Assembly: GCF_000455325.1 (NCBI RefSeq)
Contig: NZ_HG322952.1
Coordinates: 1,202,558 to 1,266,557, forward strand
DNA: 64,000 bases
Direction: 5' to 3'
Source of the DNA: Mycolicibacterium septicum DSM 44393
GTDB taxonomy: Bacteria; Actinomycetota; Actinomycetes; Mycobacteriales; Mycobacteriaceae
Part shown: one piece after another, positions 33,973-43,166 of the stretch
How the letters are laid out: each line of letters starts with the position of its first letter
How positions within the stretch are numbered: the first letter of the stretch is position 1
Translations under genes and position numbers: made by a program
The notes under the pieces: generated by a model
What the model was told of the DNA's origin: nothing
The model's database searches: none
Seen by the model: the letters and a program-made list of their open reading frames with translations, nothing else

Positions 33973-34314
33973 TTATGTGGCGGCGTGGAAAGCGTCGATG
34001 ACGTCTGCGGGGATACGGCCACGCGTCGACACGTTGTGCCCGTTGCGGCGGGCCCATTCGCGGATGGCGGCACTCTGCTCGCGATCGATGGCGCCGCGCC
34101 CACGGGCCGGGCCTGCCGCCCGTCCGCGCCGGCGCCCGCCGACCCGGCGTCCGGCCTCAACCCACTGCTTCAGGTCGTTACGTAGCTTGGTGGCATTCTT
34201 CGAGGAAAGGTCGATCTCATACGTGACACCGTCCAGCCCGAATTCGACCGTCTCATCGGCGGTGGCCTCGCCATCGAAATCATCGACCAACGTGACGGTC
34301 ACTTTTTTCGCCAT
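33973..34314 (-). CDS. lsr2: Nucleoid-associated protein Lsr2
   Basis: The 113-residue Lsr2 starts MAKKVTVTLVDDFDGE, with an N-terminal dimerisation beta-domain, a basic RRVGGRRRGRAAGPARGRG linker and the C-terminal AT-hook-like REWARRNGHNVSTRGRIP with RGR. It is the H-NS-like silencer of AT-rich DNA in mycobacteria. ATG 34314 gives the usual 112-113 residues. It has its own terminator and lies between lysS and clpC1. Confidence 0.96.
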   Translation of the reverse strand: MAKKVTVTLVDDFDGEATADETVEFGLDGVTYEIDLSSKNATKLRNDLKQWVEAGRRVGGRRRGRAAGPARGRGAIDREQSAAIREWARRNGHNVSTRGRIPADVIDAFHAAT

Positions 34315-34432
34315 TACCCCGCACCGAACCCTTCTGCATACGCATTGGTGACTACGCCTGAGTATCCTGCACCTGCGCACTAATGTGCCACAGAAACGCA
34401 GACATTTCCAACGACGTGAGGATCGCGGCAGT

Positions 34433-35956
34433 TCAGTTAGTCTGTCGCCGAACAATCGGGAACAAAACCGTCTCCCGAATAGACAACCCCGTCAGCGCCA
34501 TCAACAAGCGATCGATACCCATTCCGGTGCCCGTGGTGGGCGGCATCGCGTACTCCAATGCGGCGAGGAAATCGTCGTCGAGAACCATTGCCTCGTCATC
34601 ACCGGCCGCAGCCGCGCGAGCCTGGGCCTCGAATCGTTCCCGTTGGATTACCGGGTCGACGAGTTCGGAATATCCCGTGGCGAGTTCGAAACGCCGTACG
34701 TAGAGGTCCCATTTCTCGGTCACCCCGGGAATGCTGCGGTGCGCCCGGGTCAGCGGCGAGGTCTCGACCGGGAAGTCGCGGACGAACGTCGGGGCCCAGA
34801 GCTTCTCCCCCACTGTGTGTTCCCAGAGTTCCTCGACCAATTTTCCGTGTCCGTAACCACGGTCACGCGGAATCTCCAGCTCGAGCCCGTCGGCAATACG
34901 CCACAAGTACTCGACTGATGTGTCGGGCGTGATCTCCTCACCGAGCTCCTCGGACAGCGAGGGATACATTTCCAATGTGTCCCATTGCCCGTCGAGATCG
35001 TAGATAGTGCCATCAGGCAATGGCACCTGACGCGTACCGATCGCCTCGTCGGCGACTTCTTGAATAAGTTCACGCGTGACTACCGCGGAATCGTTGTAGT
35101 CGCCATACGCCTGATATGTCTCCAACATCGAGAATTCCGGTGAGTGTGTGGAATCGACACCTTCGTTTCGAAAGTTCCGATTCAACTCGAAAACCCGGTC
35201 AAAACCGCCGACGATGCAGCGCTTCAGGAACAGTTCCGGCGCAATCCGCAGGTACAGATCGACATCGAGCGCATTGGAGTGGGTGATGAACGGCCGCGCC
35301 GCCGCCCCGCCGGCCAGCGTCTGCAGCATCGGCGTCTCGACCTCAAGGAAGCCGCGCCGTTCCAGCGCCGAACGCACCGCCCGCACCACCGCGACCCGCT
35401 GCCGGGCGATGCTGCGCGCCTCCGGGCGCACGATGAGATCGACGTAACGCTGACGCACCCGGGTCTCTTCGCTCATTTCCTTGTGAGCAACCGGAAGGGG
35501 CCGCAGGGCCTTGGCCGCCATCTGCCAAGAGTCGGCCAGCACCGAGAGTTCACCGCGCTTGGAGCTGATCACCTCGCCGTGGACGAAGACGATGTCGCCG
35601 AGGTCGACGTCGGCCTTCCACGCGTCGATGGACTCCTGACCCACCTGAGCCAGGCTGATCATGGCCTGCAGCTGGGTGCCGTCTCCTTCCTGCAGCGTCG
35701 CGAAGCACAACTTGCCGGAATTCCGGGCGAACACCACCCGGCCCGTGACACCGACGATCTCGCCGGTCTGGGTGTCGGCGGCCAGGTCCGGGTAGGCGCT
35801 GCGCAGTTCGGCCAGCGAATGCGTGCGCGGAACGGTGACCGGATAGGGCTCGCGCCCCTCAGCCAGCAGCCGCTCCCGCTTGGCCTGACGAATCCGGAAC
35901 TGCTCGGGAAGGTCGGCCTGGGACTGGGACGCGTCGTCGCGATCGGCTGGGCTCAC
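34433..35956 (-). CDS. lysS: Lysyl-tRNA synthetase (class II)
   Basis: The 507-residue class II LysRS has the N-terminal OB-fold anticodon domain (VTGRVVFARNSGKLCFATLQEG) and catalytic motifs 1-3, including FLEVETPML (motif 1), FRNEGVDSTHSPEFSMLE (motif 2) and GMGIDRLLMALTG (motif 3). The start is GTG 35956; longer frames lack a family match. It charges tRNA-Lys. It lacks the LysX membrane domain, so it is the housekeeping form. Confidence 0.94.
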   Translation of the reverse strand: MSPADRDDASQSQADLPEQFRIRQAKRERLLAEGREPYPVTVPRTHSLAELRSAYPDLAADTQTGEIVGVTGRVVFARNSGKLCFATLQEGDGTQLQAMISLAQVGQESIDAWKADVDLGDIVFVHGEVISSKRGELSVLADSWQMAAKALRPLPVAHKEMSEETRVRQRYVDLIVRPEARSIARQRVAVVRAVRSALERRGFLEVETPMLQTLAGGAAARPFITHSNALDVDLYLRIAPELFLKRCIVGGFDRVFELNRNFRNEGVDSTHSPEFSMLETYQAYGDYNDSAVVTRELIQEVADEAIGTRQVPLPDGTIYDLDGQWDTLEMYPSLSEELGEEITPDTSVEYLWRIADGLELEIPRDRGYGHGKLVEELWEHTVGEKLWAPTFVRDFPVETSPLTRAHRSIPGVTEKWDLYVRRFELATGYSELVDPVIQRERFEAQARAAAAGDDEAMVLDDDFLAALEYAMPPTTGTGMGIDRLLMALTGLSIRETVLFPIVRRQTN

Positions 35957-36108
35957 AAAATGCCAGCTTAAATGAACTCGCGGGCGCGCAATTGCACGCC
36001 GACAAGCCGGCGGCTCCCGGCCACGAGCCAATGGACCGGCGGTTCAACGGCATACCCGCGTCCCGGCGGGGTCAGGCTGCGACCCAGGTGTGCACAACCT
36101 CACACCGC

Positions 36109-36924
36109 TCACCTGGCCGGCTTGAGCCGTCCACGCTGGCTGTCCCGGTTGCGCTCGAACACCAGCCGCAGGCCGTCGAGGGTGAGATGGCGGTCGTAGT
36201 GCTCGACGGTGCGCAGGTCCGGCAGCACCAGCGGCGCCGTGTGGCCGGTGGCCACCACCGCGACGTCGCTGCCGGAGAAGCCGTCGACGTCCTCGCGGAT
36301 CCGGCTGACCAGTCCGTCCACCAGTCCGGCGAACCCGAAAACCGCACCGGCCTGCATGCATTCCACGGTGTTCTTTCCGATCACCGAACGCGGCCGGGTC
36401 AACTCGACCCGGCGCAGCGCGGCCGAGCGGGCGGCCGCGGCGTCGGAGGACACCTGCACACCGGGCGCGATCGCCCCGCCGAGGAACTCCCCCTTTGCCG
36501 ACACCACATCGACACAGATCGACGAGCCGAAATCGACGATGATCGCCGCGGTGCCGTACTTGTGATAGGCGGCAAGACAATTCACGATGCGGTCGGCGCC
36601 GACTTCCTTCGGGTTGTCGACCAGCAGCGGGATGCCGGTACGCACCCCCGGCTCGATCAGCACATGCGGCACCGTCGGCCAGTACTGCTCGAGCATCAGA
36701 CGCACCTCGTGCAGCACCGAGGGCACGGTGGACAGCCCCGCGGCCCCGGTCAGACGCTCGGAGTCGTCACCGATCAGGCCGTCGATGGTGAGCGCCAACT
36801 CGTCGGCCGTCACCTCGGATTCGGTCCGGATCCGCCACTGCTGCACCACCTTCGCGTGATCACCTGTACCGGAGATCAACCCTACGATGGTGTGGGTGTT
36901 GCGGACGTCGATGGCGAGCAGCAT
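36109..36924 (-). CDS. coaX: Type III pantothenate kinase
   Basis: The 271-residue CoaX phosphorylates pantothenate, first step of coenzyme A synthesis. It has the ASKHA-fold MLLAIDVRNTHTIVGL phosphate loop, GADRIVNCLAAYHKYG and IIVDFGSSICVDVV motifs. In many mycobacteria CoaX is inactive while CoaA is used, so activity is not certain. Its ATG shares one base with the panD stop. Confidence 0.9.
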   Translation of the reverse strand: MLLAIDVRNTHTIVGLISGTGDHAKVVQQWRIRTESEVTADELALTIDGLIGDDSERLTGAAGLSTVPSVLHEVRLMLEQYWPTVPHVLIEPGVRTGIPLLVDNPKEVGADRIVNCLAAYHKYGTAAIIVDFGSSICVDVVSAKGEFLGGAIAPGVQVSSDAAAARSAALRRVELTRPRSVIGKNTVECMQAGAVFGFAGLVDGLVSRIREDVDGFSGSDVAVVATGHTAPLVLPDLRTVEHYDRHLTLDGLRLVFERNRDSQRGRLKPAR

Positions 36925-37340
36925 CAGCGGGGCGACATCAGTTCGGACACGTCCTCGGGGACGTACGCCGGATCGTGGCCGTGATCGCCGAGATCGATCT
37001 GCTTGTTGTCCGCGTCCACGAATACGATCCGCGGCTGGTAGGCGCGGGCCTCGGCGTCCTCCATCACCCCGTAGGCGATCAGGATGACCAGATCGCCCGG
37101 GTGAATGAGATGCGCTGCGGCACCGTTGATCCCGATCACGCCGGTGCCACGTTCGCCGGTGATGGCGTACGTCACCAGCCGGGCACCGTTGTCGATGTCG
37201 ACGATCGTCACCTGCTCGCCTTCGAGCAGATCGGCGGCCTCCATCAGGTCGGCGTCGATGGTCACCGAGCCCACATAGTGCAGATCGGCCTGCGTCACCG
37301 TGGCGCGGTGAATCTTGGATTTCAGCATGGTGCGCTGCAT
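36924..37340 (-). CDS. panD: Aspartate 1-decarboxylase PanD
   Basis: The 138-residue proenzyme self-cleaves between Gly24 and Ser25 in LHYVGSVTIDADL to form the pyruvoyl group; both residues are present. It turns aspartate into beta-alanine for pantothenate. It is coupled to panC and coaX by TGATG overlaps, so panC-panD-coaX is one translation unit. The C-terminal tail is disordered and of normal mycobacterial length. Confidence 0.96.
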   Translation of the reverse strand: MQRTMLKSKIHRATVTQADLHYVGSVTIDADLMEAADLLEGEQVTIVDIDNGARLVTYAITGERGTGVIGINGAAAHLIHPGDLVILIAYGVMEDAEARAYQPRIVFVDADNKQIDLGDHGHDPAYVPEDVSELMSPR

Positions 37341-38284
37341 CAGTTCCTCCAGGGCAGTTCGTGATTGTCGCCGTCGCCGACGCGAGGGTGTCCATCGATT
37401 CCGGCGGACGCTCCGATATCTACAGAGATGTTGTCCAGCAGGCGGGTTCGGCCCAGCCGGGCCGCGACCAGCAGCCGGGCCTGACCCTCACCCGGCGCGG
37501 GGCCCAGCATCGGGTCGCGCACTTCCAGGTAGTCGACGTCGATGGCCGGTACCTCGTCGAGCACTCCCCGGGCCGCGTCGATGGCCGCCGCCGCCCCGCC
37601 CGCCGCGGCGTACTTGCCGGCCAGCAGGGCCGCCGACAGAGCTCCGGCCTGATCCCGCTCGTCGGCATCCAGGTATCGATTGCGCGATGACATCGCCAGG
37701 CCATCGGATTCCCGGACGATGGGAACCCCGACGATCTGCACGTCGACATTGAGATCGGTGACCATCTGCCGAATCAATGCCAGTTGCTGATAGTCCTTTT
37801 CGCCGAAGAAAGCCCGGTCGGGCCGGACGATCTGGAGCAGCTTGAGCACGACGGTCAGCACGCCGGCGAAATGGCCGGGGCGCGCGGCCCCTTCGAGCTC
37901 ACCGCCGCCGGGCCCGGGCTCCACGCTGGTCCGCGGCCCGTCCGGGTACATCCCTGAACCGGTTGGGGTGAAGGCGATCTCGACCCCTTCGGCACGCAGC
38001 GCGGCGAGGTCCTCGTCGAGCGTGCGCGGGTAGGCGTCGAGATCCTCCCCCGCCCCGAACTGCAACGGGTTGACGAAGATCGACACCACCACGACCGCGC
38101 CGGGAACGCGCTTGGCCGCGCGGATCAGCGTCAGGTGGCCCTCGTGCAGCGCGCCCATGGTGGGCACGAGGGTGACCCGGCGCCCGCTGGCGCGCAGGGC
38201 CCGGCTGACCGCCGCGACATCGGCCGGTGCCGAGTAGACGTTCAGTTCACCGGCGACGAACTTGGGAGGGTTGCTCTGGGTCAT
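37340..38284 (-). CDS. panC: Pantothenate synthetase PanC
   Basis: The 314-residue enzyme joins pantoate and beta-alanine using ATP. Motifs: VPTMGALHEGHLTLIR (HxGH), VSIFVNPLQFG, FFGEKDYQQLALIRQM and the VPIVRESDGLAMSSRN (KMSKS-like) loop. The start ATG 38284 overlaps the preceding stop (ATGA). The C-terminal portion is typical for the family. Confidence 0.96.
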   Translation of the reverse strand: MTQSNPPKFVAGELNVYSAPADVAAVSRALRASGRRVTLVPTMGALHEGHLTLIRAAKRVPGAVVVVSIFVNPLQFGAGEDLDAYPRTLDEDLAALRAEGVEIAFTPTGSGMYPDGPRTSVEPGPGGGELEGAARPGHFAGVLTVVLKLLQIVRPDRAFFGEKDYQQLALIRQMVTDLNVDVQIVGVPIVRESDGLAMSSRNRYLDADERDQAGALSAALLAGKYAAAGGAAAAIDAARGVLDEVPAIDVDYLEVRDPMLGPAPGEGQARLLVAARLGRTRLLDNISVDIGASAGIDGHPRVGDGDNHELPWRN

Positions 38285-39252
38285 CCTTGACTCGTTTCAG
38301 GGCTGGTTTCCGGGCCTGTATCTGAGAGCACCGCGAAGACGTCCAGGGGCGCATGCGCGCGTTGGGCGGTACGCAGTGAGTCGGCCCGATATGCCTGGGC
38401 CAGTTGGGGATCCAATGCGCGCAGGGCTCTCAGGTGAGCGCCCACCGCTGCTGCGTCGCCGCGTGCAACGGGTCCGGTCAACGCGGCCTGGCCGCGTTGC
38501 AGCGCGTTTTCCAGCGCGGCCCGGGCCAGCGGGCCCACCACCCGCTCGGGCAGCCCGCCGGGCGCATCGCCGACGAGTTCCTGGCCGAGCAGTTCCTCAC
38601 CGCGCAGCGAGGCCCGCAGCGTGTCGACGGCGTCGAGCACCAAGGTGACCAGGTGATTGCTGGCATGCGCCAGCGCCGCGTGGTACTGCGTCCGCGCGTG
38701 CTCGGGCACCCGGAACGGCTCCCCACCGATCTCCAGCACCAGCGACTGGCCGATCGCGTAACCGACTTCGTCGGCCGCGGTGATGCCGAAACACGTATCG
38801 GGCAACCGCGCGAGGTCCTCGTCGGAGCCGGTGAACGTCATCGCCGGATGGATGGCGAGCGGAATGCACCCCTGCTCGGTCAGCGGGGCCAATACCGCGA
38901 CCCCGTTGGCACCGGAGGTGTGCACCACGATGGTGCCGGGCCGCACCACGCCGGTCGCAGCAAGACCGGACACCAGCGATGGCAGCTCCGCGTCCGGAAC
39001 CGTCAACAGCAGCAGCTCAGCGCGCTGCGCCACGTCGGGGACGGGAAGGATCGAGGTATCCGGCAGCCTGCGCTGTGCCCGCAGCCGGGAGGCCTCGGAG
39101 ATGGCACTGCAGGCCACCACCACGTGCTCGACCCGTTCCAGGGCATAGCCGAGCGCCGTGCCCACCCGGCCCGCCGAAATGACGCCGACGCTGAGCCTGG
39201 CAGGACGCAATCCCTCAGGAGGGGACCACCCGTTTGCAGGGGGCTGCTCCAT
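38281..39252 (-). CDS. Rossmann-like/DUF2520 domain protein
   Basis: The 323-residue protein has an N-terminal NAD(P)-binding-like Rossmann fold (VGVISAGRVGTALGYALER), with a ketopantoate-reductase-like LLLTVPDAEL. The C-terminal DUF2520 domain contains HASNHLVTLVLDAVDTLR. It is fused into the pantothenate operon by ATGA overlap, which has led to the suggestion of a PanE-like role. I note the resemblance and make no enzyme call. The start is ATG 39252. Confidence 0.82.
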   Translation of the reverse strand: MEQPPANGWSPPEGLRPARLSVGVISAGRVGTALGYALERVEHVVVACSAISEASRLRAQRRLPDTSILPVPDVAQRAELLLLTVPDAELPSLVSGLAATGVVRPGTIVVHTSGANGVAVLAPLTEQGCIPLAIHPAMTFTGSDEDLARLPDTCFGITAADEVGYAIGQSLVLEIGGEPFRVPEHARTQYHAALAHASNHLVTLVLDAVDTLRASLRGEELLGQELVGDAPGGLPERVVGPLARAALENALQRGQAALTGPVARGDAAAVGAHLRALRALDPQLAQAYRADSLRTAQRAHAPLDVFAVLSDTGPETSPETSQG

Positions 39253-39334
39253 CGCAGACGACCTCACAGGATGAATAGGTTTCAGTCGTTCCAGTCCCGC
39301 GTTGCGGGTACCGGACGGTCGTCACGAGACTAGC

Positions 39335-40858
39335 TCACTCGTCGCGGCGCCTGCGACGCCCGCCTTCGGCAGGGGCGGACTGAAACCGTGCCAGCAGCTC
39401 GTTTACCGACTGCCCGTCGGCATGGTGCCCGTTCGCCGGCTCGGGTTCGGGTTCGCTGCGGTGCCGTGATCCCCGCCGGGGCGGCTCGGGCGGTTGCGAC
39501 GATTCGGTGGCCAATGCCGGCGACGGCTGGGCCGGTTCTGGCCGGCCGGGATCCGAAGTCTCGGCCGCGGCGGAGTGCCGGCCACGGGGCGGCGGCTCGG
39601 GAGCTTGGCCTGCCGACATCGCGGGGGCCGGTGTCGGGATCGGTTCCGGCGCTGGTTCCGGGATCGGTTCCGGAGCTGGTTCGGGGGCCGGCGCCGAGGT
39701 TTCCTCCGGTGTCGAATCAGGGGCACGGCGCCTGCCGACGTACTCGGCCGAGGTTCCGTTCTGGGCCACCGGCGCGGCCCAGTTGCTGCCGGGGGCGCCA
39801 GCGGGGATCCACTGCCCCTCGGCGGGAGCCGGTTGCCAGCCCGTGGCCGCGGGTTCGGCAGCAGGCGCAGGTGTACTGACCGGCTCCGGTTCGGGGGCCT
39901 CGATCGTCGGCGACGGCTGCATCGGCGGCATGGCCGGCGGCGGTGGCGGCGGTGCCCACGTGGACGGCGGCTCCGGCTGCCTGCGCGCGGCCGGTTGCGG
40001 CTCGGGCCTGGGCTGCGGCTGGGGTTGCGGTTCCGGTCGGGGCTCGGGCCGAGGCGCAGGCTGGGGCTCCGGCCGGGACACGGGCTGCGGTTCCGGTCGA
40101 GGCTGAGGCTGGGGTTCCGGCTGACGCGGGGGTTCCGGCTGGCGCTGGGGCTCCGGCTGGCGTGCGGCGTCCTGCTGGCGCCGGCGGCGACGGGGCTGTT
40201 CACCGGCAGGCATCGGTCGCGACGGCAGACGATGCGCACCACCCGAGGTCGCCCAGTCGTTCTCCGGCGGATGCGGCTCGGCCGGAACGTCGATGATCGG
40301 GCTTTCCTCGGTACGCGACGTCCGAATGTCGGTAACCTCGACGGGCGGCACATCCAGGCGGCTGGCGGTCACCCGGCCTGCGGTGCGCACCGCGCTCTTG
40401 TCGGTCTCGATGGCCGGGCGGTGCACCAGGTCCGTGTCGAACAGGATCTCCAGGTTCGCCCGCAATGCGGCCAGCTCGGAACGCAGCGCGGCAACCTCGT
40501 CGGCCGCCTGTGCGCGCAGTTCGGAGGCCAGCTCCCGGCGCAGCTGGGTCTCGACGGTCAGCTCGTACTCCCGCCGCGCCGAGATCTCCCGATCCAGCTG
40601 CAGGTCGTAGACGAACTTCAGATCCCGGGCCTTGGCCTGGTCCAGGTCACTCTGGCGTCGGTAGATGACGGAGACGAAGGCCGCCACCACTGCAGCCCAC
40701 AGGGCCAGGATGACGGCGAGCTTCAGCAACTCGACGCGATCGGTGAACACCAATGCGGAACTGGCCAGAATGGCGAGTACCAGCAATACCGTTAAGAGCA
40801 GCCAGCCTGGCCTTCGGCCGCCGCGCCGTGGCCGACCACCGCGGGGCAGAACGGTCAT
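39335..40858 (-). CDS. Pro/Arg/Glu-rich membrane protein (Rv3604c-like)
   Basis: The 507-residue product has two N-terminal transmembrane helices (about residues 18-36 and 46-66), a coiled-coil-like region (about 80-150, ARRELASELRAQAADEVAALRSELAALRANL-type) and a long disordered tail. The tail has runs such as QPEPQPQPRPEPQP and PEPIPEPAPEPIP; these repeats are likely length-variable. It ends with a basic GRRRRRDE-like motif. A cell-envelope scaffold role is possible but unproven. The start is ATG 40858. Confidence 0.7.
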   Translation of the reverse strand: MTVLPRGGRPRRGGRRPGWLLLTVLLVLAILASSALVFTDRVELLKLAVILALWAAVVAAFVSVIYRRQSDLDQAKARDLKFVYDLQLDREISARREYELTVETQLRRELASELRAQAADEVAALRSELAALRANLEILFDTDLVHRPAIETDKSAVRTAGRVTASRLDVPPVEVTDIRTSRTEESPIIDVPAEPHPPENDWATSGGAHRLPSRPMPAGEQPRRRRRQQDAARQPEPQRQPEPPRQPEPQPQPRPEPQPVSRPEPQPAPRPEPRPEPQPQPQPRPEPQPAARRQPEPPSTWAPPPPPPAMPPMQPSPTIEAPEPEPVSTPAPAAEPAATGWQPAPAEGQWIPAGAPGSNWAAPVAQNGTSAEYVGRRRAPDSTPEETSAPAPEPAPEPIPEPAPEPIPTPAPAMSAGQAPEPPPRGRHSAAAETSDPGRPEPAQPSPALATESSQPPEPPRRGSRHRSEPEPEPANGHHADGQSVNELLARFQSAPAEGGRRRRRDE

Positions 40859-40935
40859 GCGCCGACTGTACCCGTCACCGGTCATCCAGCCTGGCGACCA
40901 CCACGGCGATTCGGGCAACTACCTCAGACAATCCG

Positions 40936-41412
40936 TCACTCGGGCGCAGTGTCCCCGTTGTCCGGCGGTTCCTCGGGGGACTTGCAGCAGTGCTGCAGCC
41001 ACACCGCCGCGACGGCCAGCGCCAGGGCACTGACCGCGGCCACCGCCGCGCCGGGGGTGTCCTCGCCGGCCACCCGCAGTTCGCCGCGCCGCGGCAGCAG
41101 GTACACCAGCACACCGATCCACCAGCCCGCGACGACGGCGCCGACCCAGGCCGAGGCCTTGGCGATCACGACCGACCGGGCCACTGTGAGCGGGTGCAAC
41201 CGGCCTGCGCCGACCCCGATCTGCCCGTCGTTGATCTTGGCCCGCACGTAGAACGCCCAGCCCGCCTCGACGAGCGCGACGGCCAGCAGCGAGAGCCCGG
41301 TCCACACCGTCAGCGGCGGGAACCAGCGGTAGAGCACCCCGATCAGGATGTAGCCGACGATGGCGACGACAACGACCGCGCCGGCCAGGTCGCGCTTGCG
41401 GGTCGGGCCCAT
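40936..41412 (-). CDS. DUF3180 membrane protein (Rv3605c-like)
   Basis: The 158-residue product has about four transmembrane helices (for example 10-30, 35-55, 84-103 and 123-140) and a charged C-terminal tail. It begins MGPTRKRDLAGAVVVVAIVG. It is coupled to folK by a one-base overlap (TGATG). Members of this family are conserved in actinobacteria next to folate genes; no function is established that I know of. Confidence 0.8.
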   Translation of the reverse strand: MGPTRKRDLAGAVVVVAIVGYILIGVLYRWFPPLTVWTGLSLLAVALVEAGWAFYVRAKINDGQIGVGAGRLHPLTVARSVVIAKASAWVGAVVAGWWIGVLVYLLPRRGELRVAGEDTPGAAVAAVSALALAVAAVWLQHCCKSPEEPPDNGDTAPE

Positions 41413-41948
41413 CAGTCCGCCACGGGTTCGGTGTCGAAGTCCAGCGCCAGGTCGGTGCGCCTGACCCCGGCCCGTTCGGCCGGGTCGATCTCCTCGAGCA
41501 GGTGCGCCACCCGCCGTGTTCGGCCGACCACCGTCAGCGTGGCATCCGGATCCACTGCCAACCACGGGATCAGGACGAAGGCGCGCAGGTGGGCCAGCGG
41601 GTGCGGCAACGTGAGGTCGTCGTCGCGGGAAAGCACCTCGACGTCACCCTCGTGGCACGTGACCAGGTCGACGTCGAGGGTGCGCGGGCCCCACCGCTGC
41701 TCCCGGACCCGGTCCGCCTCCTGCTCGAATTGTTGCCCCCGCCGCAGCCAGCCATGGCAGTCGAGGTCCGGGTCGTCGGCGATCAACACCGCGTTCAGGA
41801 ACGGTCCCTGCTCGACTCCGCCCCAGGCGTCGGTCTCGAACACCGGCGACACCGCGCGCACCGCCGTCCCCAGTCCGTCGACCACCGACTGCAACCGGGC
41901 CAACCGGTCGCCCAGGTTCGACCCGATCGAAAGGACAGTGGTGGTCAC
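41412..41948 (-). CDS. folK: 2-amino-4-hydroxy-6-hydroxymethyldihydropteridine pyrophosphokinase FolK
   Basis: The 178-residue HPPK transfers pyrophosphate from ATP to the pterin. It starts LSIGSNLGDR, has FETDAWGGVEQGPFLNAV, RWGPRTLDVDLVT and PHPLAHLRAFVLIPW motifs of HPPK. The start GTG 41948 overlaps folB (GTGA). It provides the substrate for FolP encoded upstream. Confidence 0.95.
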   Translation of the reverse strand: MTTTVLSIGSNLGDRLARLQSVVDGLGTAVRAVSPVFETDAWGGVEQGPFLNAVLIADDPDLDCHGWLRRGQQFEQEADRVREQRWGPRTLDVDLVTCHEGDVEVLSRDDDLTLPHPLAHLRAFVLIPWLAVDPDATLTVVGRTRRVAHLLEEIDPAERAGVRRTDLALDFDTEPVAD

Positions 41949-42316
41949 AGCGTGCCCCTGCGGGACCGCCGGGCCACCACCGCGACATCGTCGAACGTCA
42001 GAGGAATCGGGGCGCTGGGCTTGTGCACCACAACCTCGACCGCGTGCAGACGCTCGTCGGCCATGACGGCGTCGGCGATCTCGGCCGAGACCGTCTCGAT
42101 CAAGTTGCGCGGCGGCCCCGCGACGATGTCCGCCGCCCGCTGGGCCAGCGCGCCGTAATCCAGGGTGTCCGCCAGATCGTCGGTGGCCGCCGCCCGGCGC
42201 AGGTCCACCCACGCCGTGATGTCGACGACGAACTCCTGCCCATCGCGGCGCTCGTAGTCGAAGACACCGTGATTGCCGCGAACCCGCAAGCCGCGCAACT
42301 CAATTCGATCAGCCAA
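41945..42316 (-). CDS. folB: Dihydroneopterin aldolase FolB
   Basis: The 123-residue enzyme cleaves dihydroneopterin to hydroxymethyldihydropterin. It has LRGLRVRGNHGVFDYERRDGQEF with the Tyr/His active-site region and VEVVVHKPSAPIPL. The TTG start at 42316 is supported by a GGAGG ribosome site six bases upstream, and the coding region overlaps the folP stop by eight bases. No later start keeps the first beta strand. Confidence 0.93.
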   Translation of the reverse strand: MADRIELRGLRVRGNHGVFDYERRDGQEFVVDITAWVDLRRAAATDDLADTLDYGALAQRAADIVAGPPRNLIETVSAEIADAVMADERLHAVEVVVHKPSAPIPLTFDDVAVVARRSRRGTL

Positions 42317-43166
42317 CCCGACCTCCAGATTCCCAGGCTTCCAGCACCGCGAGCGCGTCGACGGAGGCCACCACATCGTGCACCCGAACACCCCAGGCCC
42401 CGTGCTGGGCGGCCAGCATCGAGATCGCGGCCGTGGCCGTCTCCCGGCCGTCCGGTGGCCGGGGTGTCCCGTCCGCGCCGGCCAGCAAGGAACCCAGAAA
42501 ACGCTTGCGTGACGCACCCACCAACACCGGGATCCCGGTGGCGATGAATTCGGGCAGCGCGTGCAGCAAGGCCCAATTGTCTTGGGCGGTCTTGGCGAAT
42601 CCCAGGCCCGGGTCGATGATCAGCCGCTGCGGGTCGACGCCCGCGGCGACCGCGGCGTCGACGGCACCGAGCAGTTCGGCCCGGACCTCGGCCACCACGT
42701 CGCCGTAACCCGGGGCGTGATGCGGCTGCTCGGCGCCGACCGAGCGCCAGTGCATCAGGATCCACGGCGCCTTCGCCTCGGCGAGCAGGGGTGCCATGTT
42801 CGGGTCGGCCAGGCCGCCGGACACGTCGTTGACGATCTGCGCGCCGCTTTCCAGCGCGACCGTCGCCACGTCGGCGTGCATGGTGTCGATGCTGACGGTG
42901 ATCCCTTGGGCGGCAAGCGCTTCGATCACAGGAGCGACGCGGGCCGCCTCCACCGCAGGGTCCACCCGCACCGCACCGGGACGGGTCGATTCCCCACCCA
43001 CATCGATGATCGCTGCCCCCGCGGCCGCAAGCGCCAGCCCGTGTTCGACGGCGCGGTCGCGGTCGATGAACCTGCCGCCGTCGGAGAACGAATCGTCGGT
43101 CACGTTCACCACGCCCATGACCTGCACGGGCGTTCCGCGAGGGACAATCGGGCCGGGTGGGTTCAC
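42309..43166 (-). CDS. folP: Dihydropteroate synthase FolP
   Basis: The 285-residue enzyme, the sulfonamide target, has VMGVVNVTDDSFSDGG, IIDVGGESTRPGA, IVNDVSGG and LIIDPGLGFAKTA motifs and a final IRVHDVV-like segment. It joins the pterin pyrophosphate to p-aminobenzoate. The start GTG 43166 overlaps folE by four bases. Confidence 0.95.
   Translation of the reverse strand: MNPPGPIVPRGTPVQVMGVVNVTDDSFSDGGRFIDRDRAVEHGLALAAAGAAIIDVGGESTRPGAVRVDPAVEAARVAPVIEALAAQGITVSIDTMHADVATVALESGAQIVNDVSGGLADPNMAPLLAEAKAPWILMHWRSVGAEQPHHAPGYGDVVAEVRAELLGAVDAAVAAGVDPQRLIIDPGLGFAKTAQDNWALLHALPEFIATGIPVLVGASRKRFLGSLLAGADGTPRPPDGRETATAAISMLAAQHGAWGVRVHDVVASVDALAVLEAWESGGRVG

Noticed and set aside
39600..40200. 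Tandem DNA repeats suggesting a CRISPR or VNTR locus
   Set aside because: The repeats are short, degenerate and in frame, encoding Pro-rich protein repeats; there are no spacers or cas genes.
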